NCBI RefSeq assembly: GCF_029893105.1
Contig: NZ_JARXWG010000002.1
Span: forward strand, 1-64,000
Direction: 5' to 3'
Source of the DNA: Parabacteroides sp. PF5-9
Lineage (GTDB): Bacteria; Bacteroidota; Bacteroidia; Bacteroidales; Tannerellaceae
DNA length: 64,000 nt
Shown: positions 44,854 to 53,080 of the stretch, one piece after another
How the letters are laid out: each line of letters begins with the position of its first letter
Numbering within the stretch: position 1 is the stretch's first letter
Made by a program: the position numbers and the translations under genes
The notes under the pieces: model-generated
The model's input: only the letters and a program-made list of their open reading frames with translations
Databases searched by the model: none
What the model was told of the DNA's origin: nothing

Positions 44854-45507
44854 TTATTCTCTTATCCACTTTGCCTGACAGGATGAAACCGGACAGTGTT
44901 TTCTGTTTTTCAGAGACTCCCAGGGTATCTCTCCTAAAAAGGTTCCACATTTGGGGCAGACATAGTCTATTTTAAATTGGTTGGTAATATCCTGTAGTAG
45001 TTGGGGTATTTTAGCTGATTGTTTTGCTCCCAAATAGATCCCGATTGTCGGGGCGCATACGACAATAAGCAGACTCAATAGAAATAAGTTTGAACTCCCT
45101 TTTCCTAAAAAGCCGATGATTACTCCAATGATTCCCGGTATAGCAAATGGAAGCGATTGAAATAATCGGATCTTAAACTGGTTAGATGACTGTATTTTAA
45201 TTTTGGATTGAATATAATTATCATAAACAGTTTTTAATCGTGCAAACTCTTCGCTATAATCGTTATTGCTTTTTATAACTTCCTGAAAATCTAAAAGATA
45301 TTTATCACCAAGCCGAATCTTGTCGTTTGGAGTAATCCGTTTTTTCACAACTTGCGACTCATTGACAAACGTTCCGTTTGTTGATCCTTTGTCTTCTATA
45401 AACCATACACCATGTTCATCGCGTATCAGGCTGGCATGATGGCGGCTGACATGCGGATCATTTACAACAAAATCATTCTCTTTCGCTTTTCCTATTGTGA
45501 TAATCAT
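44854..45507 (-). CDS. FHA-domain membrane protein with C-terminal zinc ribbon
   Basis: A 217-residue protein. The N-terminal FHA domain (about 1-80) is canonical: IITIGKAKENDFVVNDPHVSRHHASLI and KGSTNGTFVNES. Two hydrophobic helices follow (about 112-155, FAIPGIIGVIIGFLG and LFLLSLLIVVCAPTIGIYL). The C-terminus is a cysteine-based ribbon (CPKC ... HCPVSSC). It is thus a membrane-anchored phosphothreonine reader, facing the cytosol. The ATG at 45507 is chosen; a GTG at 45513 overlaps the stop of the LytTR gene (GTGA) and is the alternative. The acidic gene lies 130 bases further on with its own promoter. Confidence 0.88.
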   Translation of the reverse strand: MIITIGKAKENDFVVNDPHVSRHHASLIRDEHGVWFIEDKGSTNGTFVNESQVVKKRITPNDKIRLGDKYLLDFQEVIKSNNDYSEEFARLKTVYDNYIQSKIKIQSSNQFKIRLFQSLPFAIPGIIGVIIGFLGKGSSNLFLLSLLIVVCAPTIGIYLGAKQSAKIPQLLQDITNQFKIDYVCPKCGTFLGEIPWESLKNRKHCPVSSCQAKWIRE

Positions 45508-45509
45508 TT

Positions 45510-45893
45510 TCACCCTTCTTTTTCAACAGGCTTTCCCATTTCCTTTTCAAGCGACTCTTTTAACACTTTTAACGGATCTTTTGAAATGACCAGTTCCTTC
45601 GGTTTATTCTCACTACTTAAAAGCAGTAATCGCTGTTTAGGTAAATTTATCTGTAAGATATGGTTTTTATTGATGATATGGCTTTTCCCAACACGCATCA
45701 ATATTTTATTGGAGCCGGCAACTTGTCGTTCTAACAACTCTTCTATTTTTCCAATGTTTATAGCGAATGTAAATTGTATTCCGCTTGACAGCAACAACTT
45801 CGTGTAATTTCTATCTGCTTCAAAATACAATATTTGTCCTATTTTTATTCGTAGTAATTCGTCTCTCGTCTTAATGATCAAATAGCGTTCCAT
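45510..45893 (-). CDS. LytTR-domain DNA-binding regulator
   Basis: A 127-residue protein consisting essentially of a LytTR DNA-binding domain (about 2-105: ERYLIIKTRDELLRIKIGQILYFEADRNYTKLLLSSG, then MRVGKSHIINKNHI). It has no receiver domain, so it is not a standard two-component regulator and may respond to the linked FHA/kinase module. The ATG at 45893 is chosen over a longer frame from 45944. It probably controls the signalling cluster, but that is inference. TATTTTTG on the minus strand (45931-45938) lies upstream. Confidence 0.88.
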   Translation of the reverse strand: MERYLIIKTRDELLRIKIGQILYFEADRNYTKLLLSSGIQFTFAINIGKIEELLERQVAGSNKILMRVGKSHIINKNHILQINLPKQRLLLLSSENKPKELVISKDPLKVLKESLEKEMGKPVEKEG

Positions 45894-46020
45894 ATAGAAG
45901 GGAATATTATTTTGTCTTTCATTCAAACAGCAAAAATACATCATTTTTCTGTATTACTCATCCGCTTTGGACACTTTATATTCAATTGTTAACCAACAAT
46001 TCGATTTTTTAGGATAAAAA

Positions 46021-46050
46021 AAATGGCTATCCCACAAGGAACAGCCATTT
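46021..46050 (-). terminator. Terminator of the gyrA-TPR unit
   Basis: An 8-bp stem (AAATGGCT at 46021-46028, AGCCATTT at 46043-46050) with a long T-run on the minus strand, 22 bases after the TPR gene stop. Confidence 0.8.
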
Positions 46051-46072
46051 CTAAATATTATTAAGGAAGCTA

Positions 46073-47290
46073 TTATTTGTTCATAGCAGCTTCGATTTCT
46101 TCAAATTTATCACCCATATTCAGGTTGTAATAAATACCTCTCAAAGCGACTAAAACGTCTCTCTCTTCAGGTTTTAATTGACGAGCTTTTTCGAAATAAG
46201 GAAGTGCCTTTTCGAAATATGCTTTAGCTTTTGCCAACTCTTCCTGATAAAGTTTGTTATCTGTGATCTGATTGGCATCCCCTTGTTTGTTTACCCCTTG
46301 GTTGTAATAAATACGTCCCAGGTTAGATAATGCATCTGCATAATTAGGATCGATCTCCAATGCTTTTACAAAATATTTTTCAGCATTTTCCGAATCGTTC
46401 ATACCTGATTCGTAAACACGTCCCATAACATCATAAAGCTGTGGATTTGACGAATCCTGAGCGATAGCTGCATTCAAATATTCGATCGCCTTTTCATTTC
46501 TGTTTGAATAGATGTAATTGTTAATCAAACTCAACAAGAAATATTTCTCTTCCGGATATTTGCTAAAACCTTCTTCTAAAGTTCTTTCCTGATTGATCGA
46601 ATCGTTTTGTTGTTCGTATTCATAAGCCAGGTATTGATAAACGTCGCTACCTCTGTAATTAAATTGTTTTGCTTTTTCCAAAGTAGCAATAGCCAATGAA
46701 GGATTATTCAACTGAGTGGCTGCAACAGCTGCATAGAACTGAACAGTCATATAGTTAGAATCTCTGGCAGCAACAGGTTCGCCTTTAAAGAACGGTAGAT
46801 CTGAAATCTGCAGATATTGTTCAAATGCATCATACGCTTTCTGGTAATCTTTCGTATCAAAATAAAAAGCCCCAGCGTTGATATAATAGATGTGATTCGC
46901 ACTTAAAATACCTTTGATATCTTTTGTATGCTTAGGGTTTACTTTTCCTTTTGCATCAGGCAACTGATCTAATTCATAGGCTTTTTCAAAATAAGGTAAA
47001 ACGCCCATCAAAGCCTGATACATCACCGGTTCATTGGGTTGCTGACCCAGGATTTGTTTGGTTCTTTCAGCACTGAACTGTTGATCTTCAATAAATCCTG
47101 CGACATACCATGTTTTCGGATCGTTTTTACTTTCCGGATTTTCTAACGCTCCTTTTATGAGCGTGCGAGCCTCTTCAAAATTACCCTTGGCTCCTTTCGC
47201 AGCACTTTGCGCCTGATTAACGGCTTTTTTCTGAGCAAAAGATGCTGTAGCTATTACACATAGTGCAACTGTTAATAATACTCGTTTCAT
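46073..47290 (-). CDS. Periplasmic TPR-repeat protein
   Basis: A 405-residue exported protein with signal peptide (MKRVLLTVALCVIATASFAQ). Several TPR units are seen: YFDTKDYQKAYDAFEQYLQ, AVAATQLNNPSLAIATLEKAK, LINNYIYSNRNEKAIEYLNAAI, LYDVMGRVYESGMNDSENAEKYFVKALEIDPNYADALSNLGRIYYNQG and LPYFEKARQLKPEERDVLVALRGIYYNLN. It is a scaffold or assembly factor by class; no specific partner can be named. It follows gyrA by 39 bases without a visible terminator, so it is probably co-transcribed with it. Confidence 0.85.
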   Translation of the reverse strand: MKRVLLTVALCVIATASFAQKKAVNQAQSAAKGAKGNFEEARTLIKGALENPESKNDPKTWYVAGFIEDQQFSAERTKQILGQQPNEPVMYQALMGVLPYFEKAYELDQLPDAKGKVNPKHTKDIKGILSANHIYYINAGAFYFDTKDYQKAYDAFEQYLQISDLPFFKGEPVAARDSNYMTVQFYAAVAATQLNNPSLAIATLEKAKQFNYRGSDVYQYLAYEYEQQNDSINQERTLEEGFSKYPEEKYFLLSLINNYIYSNRNEKAIEYLNAAIAQDSSNPQLYDVMGRVYESGMNDSENAEKYFVKALEIDPNYADALSNLGRIYYNQGVNKQGDANQITDNKLYQEELAKAKAYFEKALPYFEKARQLKPEERDVLVALRGIYYNLNMGDKFEEIEAAMNK

Positions 47291-47329
47291 TTTGCGATTC
47301 TAATTTGAAATTAATATTCTACTATTTGA

Positions 47330-49936
47330 TTACTCTTGATTTAAATCTTCATTTTCTTCCTGGCTGTCCGTGTTTGCGGATGTTGGATCGGTTGGATCAA
47401 CATCTGTAGGTAGACCGCTTTCATGTATCGCCATCTCCTGAAGCGCATCACGTTCCGCTTTTTCTTCAGCTATTTTCTCGTCATTTTCAGTCAGCACTTT
47501 ACAGACCGAAGCAATCTCATCATGACGTTTGCCCAGATTGATCAAACGCACTCCTTGAGTGGCTCGGCCAATCACGTTAATATCTGCAACCTTCATGCGG
47601 ATTGTTATACCTGATTTGTTGATAATCATCAGGTCATTCTCATCCGTAACATTTTTGATCGTAACAAGTTTTCCTGTTTTATCCGTAATTTGAATGGTTT
47701 TAACACCTTTACCTCCTCTGTTGGTTATACGGTAATCTTCAATATGCGAACGTTTTCCGTATCCTTGTTCCGATACGACAAGAATTGTTTCGGCTTCCTT
47801 GTCTTTAATCGTAATCATTCCTACTGCTTCATCCGTTTTATCATCGTCTAAAGTCATCCCCCTAACCCCGGAGGCTGTACGTCCCATTGTACGTACTTTA
47901 CTTTCATGGAAACGGATGGCACGGCCATTTCGGTTGGCAATGATCACTTCATTGTCACCATTCGTCATTTTAACCTGGATCAGGCCGTCGTCTTCACGCA
48001 GTGTAATTGCATTCACTCCATTTTGACGTGGGCGGGAATAAGCTTCCAACAATGTTTTCTTGATCACCCCTTTCTTTGTACAGAAGAGCAGGTAGTGTGA
48101 ATTGATAAAGTCGATATCTGTTGTCAATTTCTTCACGCGAATAAACGCCTGAATCCGGTCTCCTGCTTCAATATTTAACAGGTTCTGGATCGCACGTCCT
48201 TTTGCATTCTTCGTGCCTTCGGGTATTTCGTATACTTTCAGCCAGTAACATTTACCACGTGCTGTGAATATAAGTAATGTAGCATGCATGGATGCCGGAT
48301 AAATATATTCCACAAAATCTTCATCACGCGTTTCCGATCCCTTAGCACCGACTCCGCCACGTCCTTGTGCACGGAATTCGCTCAACGGTGTACGTTTGAT
48401 ATACCCCATATGCGAAATAGTGATAATCATCTCATCATCGGCATAGAAATCCTCCGGATTCAATTCTTCCGAAGCGTATATGATTTCAGTTCTGCGTTCA
48501 TCGCCATATTTATCTTTGACTTCCTGTAGTTCATCTTTAACGACTTGCATACACAAATCTTCGTTCTCCAGGATCTCTTTTAAATAGGCTATCAGTTTTT
48601 CAACCTCTTCATATTCTGCACGCAATTTGCTCTGTTCCAGACCGGTCAGCTGACGAAGTCTCATTTCGACAATCGCACGAGCCTGTATTTCTGAAAGCGA
48701 AAAACGATTCATCAAATTGTCGATCGCTTCTTGTGGATTTGTAGAAGCACGAATAATCGCAATGACTTCATCAATATTATCCGAAGCAATAATCAATCCT
48801 TCCAGAATATGCGCTCGCTCTTCTGCTTTCTTGAGTTCGAAACGTGTACGACGCATCACCACCTCTTGGCGATGATCAACAAATGCTTTAATCTGGTCTT
48901 TCAGGTTCAACTGGCGCGGACGTCCGTTGACAAGTGCAATATTATTCACACTGAACGACGATTGTAAAGCCGTCAGTTTGTACAATTTATTTAATACGAC
49001 GCTGGAATTGGCATCACGTTTGATATCAACAACGATGCGCATTCCTGTACGGTCGGACTCGTCGTTGACATTCGAAATACCATCCAATCGCTTTTCGTTG
49101 ACCAGATCAGCAATGTGTTTGATCAACTCCGCTTTATTCACCAAATAAGGTATTTCGGTAATAACAATTTTTTCATGATTGTTTTCAAACTCGATCTCTG
49201 CTTTCCCGCGAAGAATAACGCGTCCCCTACCCGTTTCAAAGGCATCTTTTACTCCGGCATAACCATAAATGGTTGCACCTGTCGGGAAATCCGGTGCTTT
49301 AACATATTCCATTAATCCTTCTACGTCGATTTCTCCACGCGAATCGATATATGCGATACATCCGTCCAATACCTCGCTCATATTGTGAGGAGCCATATTG
49401 GTTGCCATACCGACAGCAATACCGGAGGCACCGTTGACTAAAAGGTTGGGTATACGTGTGGGTAATACAGTCGGTTCTTTCAGGGTATCGTCAAAGTTCA
49501 GCTGAAAATCAACCGTGTCTTTATCAATATCCCGAAGCATCTCTTCCGCCATCTTACTCAACCGAGCTTCCGTATAACGCATAGCAGCAGGGCTGTCGCC
49601 ATCGACTGATCCGAAGTTACCCTGACCATCGACTAAAGGGTAGCGCAAGGACCACCGCTGAGCCATTCTAACCATCGCATAGTAGACGGATGAATCTCCG
49701 TGTGGATGATATTTACCTAAAACTTCTCCAACTATTCTGGCAGATTTTTTATAAGGTTTATCGGATGTGTTCCCCAATTCATTCATACCAAATAATACAC
49801 GCCGATGAACCGGTTTGAAACCATCCCTCACATCAGGAAGCGCACGCGAAACGATCACAGACATTGAGTAATCAATGTAGGCCGATTTCATCTCTTCCTC
49901 GATGTTAATCTTTATAATTCTGTCTTGATCAACCAT
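47330..49936 (-). CDS. gyrA: DNA gyrase subunit A
   Basis: An 868-residue type II topoisomerase breakage-reunion subunit that, with GyrB, introduces negative supercoils. The catalytic Tyr is Y121 ([10 protein letters not shown]). The C-terminal DNA-wrapping propeller carries the GyrA-box region ([13 protein letters not shown]). The quinolone region reads [17 protein letters not shown], with S82 (E. coli S83) retained. The acidic C-terminal tail ([13 protein letters not shown]) is common. Only gyrA is here; gyrB is not in the window. It diverges from clpC across array D. Confidence 0.98.
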   Translation of the reverse strand: MVDQDRIIKINIEEEMKSAYIDYSMSVIVSRALPDVRDGFKPVHRRVLFGMNELGNTSDKPYKKSARIVGEVLGKYHPHGDSSVYYAMVRMAQRWSLRYPLVDGQGNFGSVDGDSPAAMRYTEARLSKMAEEMLRDIDKDTVDFQLNFDDTLKEPTVLPTRIPNLLVNGASGIAVGMATNMAPHNMSEVLDGCIAYIDSRGEIDVEGLMEYVKAPDFPTGATIYGYAGVKDAFETGRGRVILRGKAEIEFENNHEKIVITEIPYLVNKAELIKHIADLVNEKRLDGISNVNDESDRTGMRIVVDIKRDANSSVVLNKLYKLTALQSSFSVNNIALVNGRPRQLNLKDQIKAFVDHRQEVVMRRTRFELKKAEERAHILEGLIIASDNIDEVIAIIRASTNPQEAIDNLMNRFSLSEIQARAIVEMRLRQLTGLEQSKLRAEYEEVEKLIAYLKEILENEDLCMQVVKDELQEVKDKYGDERRTEIIYASEELNPEDFYADDEMIITISHMGYIKRTPLSEFRAQGRGGVGAKGSETRDEDFVEYIYPASMHATLLIFTARGKCYWLKVYEIPEGTKNAKGRAIQNLLNIEAGDRIQAFIRVKKLTTDIDFINSHYLLFCTKKGVIKKTLLEAYSRPRQNGVNAITLREDDGLIQVKMTNGDNEVIIANRNGRAIRFHESKVRTMGRTASGVRGMTLDDDKTDEAVGMITIKDKEAETILVVSEQGYGKRSHIEDYRITNRGGKGVKTIQITDKTGKLVTIKNVTDENDLMIINKSGITIRMKVADINVIGRATQGVRLINLGKRHDEIASVCKVLTENDEKIAEEKAERDALQEMAIHESGLPTDVDPTDPTSANTDSQEENEDLNQE

Positions 49937-50134
49937 TTAGATTTAAATTTGTTAAATACCATTTCCCATCTCTGAAAAAATCGCACTAAGGTAAGGGTTT
50001 TCCGGTGATTACGAAAACAAATAAGCCTAATTTTTACAAATTGACCGGATAGGTGATGGTTATCACAATCGTTTTCTCATGGTCTTTCTTCGGCAAGATG
50101 CAAACCTTTATTCAAAAAAACTTCAAACAGTAAT
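49937..50134. other. gyrA upstream region
   Basis: Non-coding sequence upstream of gyrA on the minus strand. I see only weak promoter-like sequence and no gene or hairpin of note. Array D and the clpC promoter follow on the other side. Confidence 0.4.
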
Positions 50135-50222
50135 TCGTTTGATAACTGTCGAACGATCGTTCTATAATTATCAAACGATCATTCGACAATTGTGAAATGA
50201 TCGTTTGACAGATGTCAAATGA
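50135..50222. repeat. Array D: four tandem 22-bp palindromic units
   Basis: Four 22-base units at 50135, 50157, 50179 and 50201, each starting TCRTT and ending AAYGA. The consensus half-site is TCGTTTGACAA plus its mirror. Individual units are imperfect palindromes. The outer half-site is close to that of array B (TCGTCTACCAA). The array is 140-230 bases upstream of the clpC sigma-54 promoter and about 200 bases upstream of gyrA. Confidence 0.82.
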
Positions 50223-50363
50223 ATTTTTCTCTTCAAAATGAATTTTATATGTAAAGGATCATTTTTCTATACGATCAGGAAAGTATCCTAATATTGCCCT
50301 TTGGGGAAGAGAGAAGCGACAAAAATAGTAAAAACAGTTTTCCTAAACATATTTCCTGAACAA

Positions 50364-50379
50364 TGGCACGGATTTTGCT
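50364..50379 (+). promoter_or_regulatory. Sigma-54 promoter of clpC
   Basis: TGGCACGGATTTTGCT matches TGGCACG-N4-TTGCW at every fixed position. GG at 50365-50366 and GC at 50377-50378 are separated by exactly ten bases. The predicted start near 50390 leaves a leader of about 44 bases. This implies RpoN and an AAA+ activator control clpC in this organism; array D lies at enhancer-like distance upstream, though a link is not shown. Confidence 0.75.
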
Positions 50380-50433
50380 GTTTAGATACAAAGAGTTTAT
50401 TAAATTTGCATAGTCTACATTTATATATAAAAG

Positions 50434-53013
50434 ATGAAAAATAACTATTCACAAAGATTGATCGATGTCATTGAATACGGCCGCGAAGAGGCTGTCAGAT
50501 TACAAAACAGTTACATCGGGCCAGAGCACTTAATGCTTGGGATCATTCGGGATGGTGAGGGAAAAGCCTTGCAGCTATTGCATGATTTGAATACAGATGT
50601 ATTAGATATAAAAAGAGAGATAGAAAACGAAATCAGAAATACATTTGATTCTGAAGAACCTATCCAACAGGAAATCTCAATCAGCAAAATAACCGAACGT
50701 ATACTGCGTATGAGTATGCTGGAATCACGAATCTTTAAACACGAAGAAACCGGAACAGAACATTTGCTTTTGGCGATATTAAAAGAAGAGAAAAATCTGG
50801 CAGCTAAAATATTGAATGATGCCGGTGTGAGTTATCGTGCCGTACACAATTGCCTGATCAGTAGTGAAGGATTGACTCACTATGAAGAGGTCGATGAAAT
50901 CAGTGACGGATATACTGACGATGATGACGATGAAGAAGAGGATGACAGTTTCTCCGGACGTCGTGAAAATCGACCGGGCTCAGGAGCGGCACAAGGTAAA
51001 TCGCCTAACGATACGCCCGTATTGGATAACTTCGGTACCGATATGACTCGAGCCGCTGCTGAAAACAGATTGGATCCGATTGTTGGACGTGAGAAAGAGA
51101 TTGAACGGCTGGCACAAATCCTGAGTCGACGTAAGAAAAACAATCCGGTATTAATCGGAGAACCCGGCGTGGGTAAATCGGCCATTGTTGAAGGGTTGGC
51201 TTTACGTATTGTTCAACGGAAAGTATCACGCATTCTGTTCGACAAACGGGTAATAAGCCTTGATATGGCCTCTATTGTGGCAGGAACGAAATATCGCGGA
51301 CAGTTTGAAGAACGTATTAAAGCGATTCTGAATGAGTTGTCTAAAAATCCGAATATCATCTTATTCATCGACGAGATCCATACGATTGTCGGTGCCGGTT
51401 CGGCCTCCGGATCCATGGATGCGGCCAATATGTTAAAACCGGCTCTGGCACGTGGAGAGATACAATGTATCGGTGCAACAACATTGGATGAATACCGGAA
51501 AAACATTGAAAAAGACGGTGCTTTGGAACGTCGTTTTCAAAAGGTTATTGTAGATCCGACCACAGCGGAAGAGACCTTGCAAATCCTGAGAAATATCAAA
51601 CCAAGGTATGAAGAGCATCATAATGTCATTTATACGGATGCGGCACTGGAGGCGTGTGTCAAATTGACAGAACGTTATATCAGTGATCGTAATTTCCCGG
51701 ATAAAGCGATCGATGCGTTGGACGAAGCCGGCTCCCGGGTTCATATTTCCAATATTATCGTACCCAAAAGCATAGAAGAATTAGAAGCAAAAATTGAAGA
51801 TACTAAAGTCGAAAAATTAGCTGCTGTTAAGTCGCAAAACTTTGAATTGGCAGCCAGTTTCCGGGATAAGGAACGCCAATTCCTCTTACAGCTTGAAGCA
51901 GCCAAATCGAAATGGGAACAGGAGATGCAGGAACATCGTGAAACGGTGGATGAAGATAAAGTGGCAGAAGTGGTCGCCATGATGTCGGGTGTACCTGTTC
52001 AGCGTATTGCTACGGCTGAAAATATCAAGCTATTGGAAATGGGTGAAATACTCAAAAAGCAGGTGATTGGACAAGATGAAGCTGTTCAGAAAATCGTGAA
52101 AGCGATACAGCGTAATCGGGTCGGTTTAAAGGATCCCAACAAACCGATCGGTACATTCATGTTCCTTGGTCCTACTGGTGTAGGGAAAACACACCTGGCA
52201 AAGAAATTGGCAGAGTATCTGTTCGACTCCTCCGACTCATTGGTGCGTATTGATATGAGTGAGTATCTGGAAAAATTTGCTGTGTCCAGATTAATCGGAG
52301 CTCCTCCGGGATATGTCGGATATGAAGAAGGTGGACAATTGACCGAAAAAGTACGTCGCAAACCCTATTCTGTCGTTTTATTGGACGAAATAGAAAAAGC
52401 ACATCCGGATGTATTCAACCTACTCCTACAGGTTTTAGATGAAGGGCGTCTGACAGATAGTCTGGGACGTCGGATTGATTTTAAAAATACGATATTGATC
52501 ATGACATCCAATATTGGAACCCGCCAACTGAAAGATTTTGGTCGCGGTGTAGGTTTCAATACCCAGGGAGGTGATTCGGATAAGGATTTCTCTCGTGGAG
52601 TGATACAAAAAGCGTTGAATAAAGCGTTTGCCCCTGAGTTCCTGAATCGTGTAGATGATATTATCATGTTTGACCAGTTGGATAAAGAAGCGATCCATAA
52701 GATTATAGATATCGAACTGGAAGGACTGTATAAACGCGTTTGCGCATTAGGTTATGAATTGGTGATCACAGGAGAAGCAAAAGATTTCATCGCCTCAAAA
52801 GGATATGATGTTCAGTTTGGAGCTCGTCCATTGAAACGAGCCATTCAGAAATACCTGGAAGATGAAATGGCGGAAATGATCATTCGTGCTTCTGTGGGTG
52901 AAGGCGACCAAATTGTTGTCGGATTTAATAAAGAGGAACAACAAATCGTCACAGAAGTGGTGAAAAGAGATCCGATCGAAGAAACGAATCCGGAGACAAC
53001 GCCGGAAGGGTAA
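50434..53013 (+). CDS. clpC: Clp protease ATPase ClpC
   Basis: An 859-residue Hsp100 unfoldase with two AAA+ modules that feeds substrates to ClpP or disaggregates proteins. An N-terminal Clp_N repeat domain (about 1-150) with an acidic linker (DDDDEEEDD, about 160-170) is followed by AAA-1 ([22 protein letters not shown]), a UVR-type middle region (about 445-500) and AAA-2 ([22 protein letters not shown]). The UVR-like segment favours ClpC over ClpA/ClpB. The sigma-54 promoter indicates stress-specific control. A terminator hairpin follows. Confidence 0.96.
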   Translation: MKNNYSQRLIDVIEYGREEAVRLQNSYIGPEHLMLGIIRDGEGKALQLLHDLNTDVLDIKREIENEIRNTFDSEEPIQQEISISKITERILRMSMLESRIFKHEETGTEHLLLAILKEEKNLAAKILNDAGVSYRAVHNCLISSEGLTHYEEVDEISDGYTDDDDDEEEDDSFSGRRENRPGSGAAQGKSPNDTPVLDNFGTDMTRAAAENRLDPIVGREKEIERLAQILSRRKKNNPVLIGEPGVGKSAIVEGLALRIVQRKVSRILFDKRVISLDMASIVAGTKYRGQFEERIKAILNELSKNPNIILFIDEIHTIVGAGSASGSMDAANMLKPALARGEIQCIGATTLDEYRKNIEKDGALERRFQKVIVDPTTAEETLQILRNIKPRYEEHHNVIYTDAALEACVKLTERYISDRNFPDKAIDALDEAGSRVHISNIIVPKSIEELEAKIEDTKVEKLAAVKSQNFELAASFRDKERQFLLQLEAAKSKWEQEMQEHRETVDEDKVAEVVAMMSGVPVQRIATAENIKLLEMGEILKKQVIGQDEAVQKIVKAIQRNRVGLKDPNKPIGTFMFLGPTGVGKTHLAKKLAEYLFDSSDSLVRIDMSEYLEKFAVSRLIGAPPGYVGYEEGGQLTEKVRRKPYSVVLLDEIEKAHPDVFNLLLQVLDEGRLTDSLGRRIDFKNTILIMTSNIGTRQLKDFGRGVGFNTQGGDSDKDFSRGVIQKALNKAFAPEFLNRVDDIIMFDQLDKEAIHKIIDIELEGLYKRVCALGYELVITGEAKDFIASKGYDVQFGARPLKRAIQKYLEDEMAEMIIRASVGEGDQIVVGFNKEEQQIVTEVVKRDPIEETNPETTPEG

Positions 53014-53017
53014 AGTA

Positions 53018-53052
53018 TACATCCGGCCTTCACAGGTCGGATGTATTTTTTT
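53018..53052 (+). terminator. clpC terminator
   Basis: Stem TACATCC (53018-53024) with GGATGTA (53039-53045) extended by an inner 4-bp helix and followed by eight T. Confidence 0.85.
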
Positions 53053-53080
53053 TGTTAAACCACAAAATGTATCTATTTCA

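Noticed and set aside
49666-49690. GyrA Tyr86 at the position of E. coli Asp87, a known quinolone-resistance site
   Set aside because: Bacteroidetes GyrA proteins, as I recall, naturally lack Asp here (GDSSVY followed by an aromatic), and the main position S82 is unchanged, so resistance is not supported.
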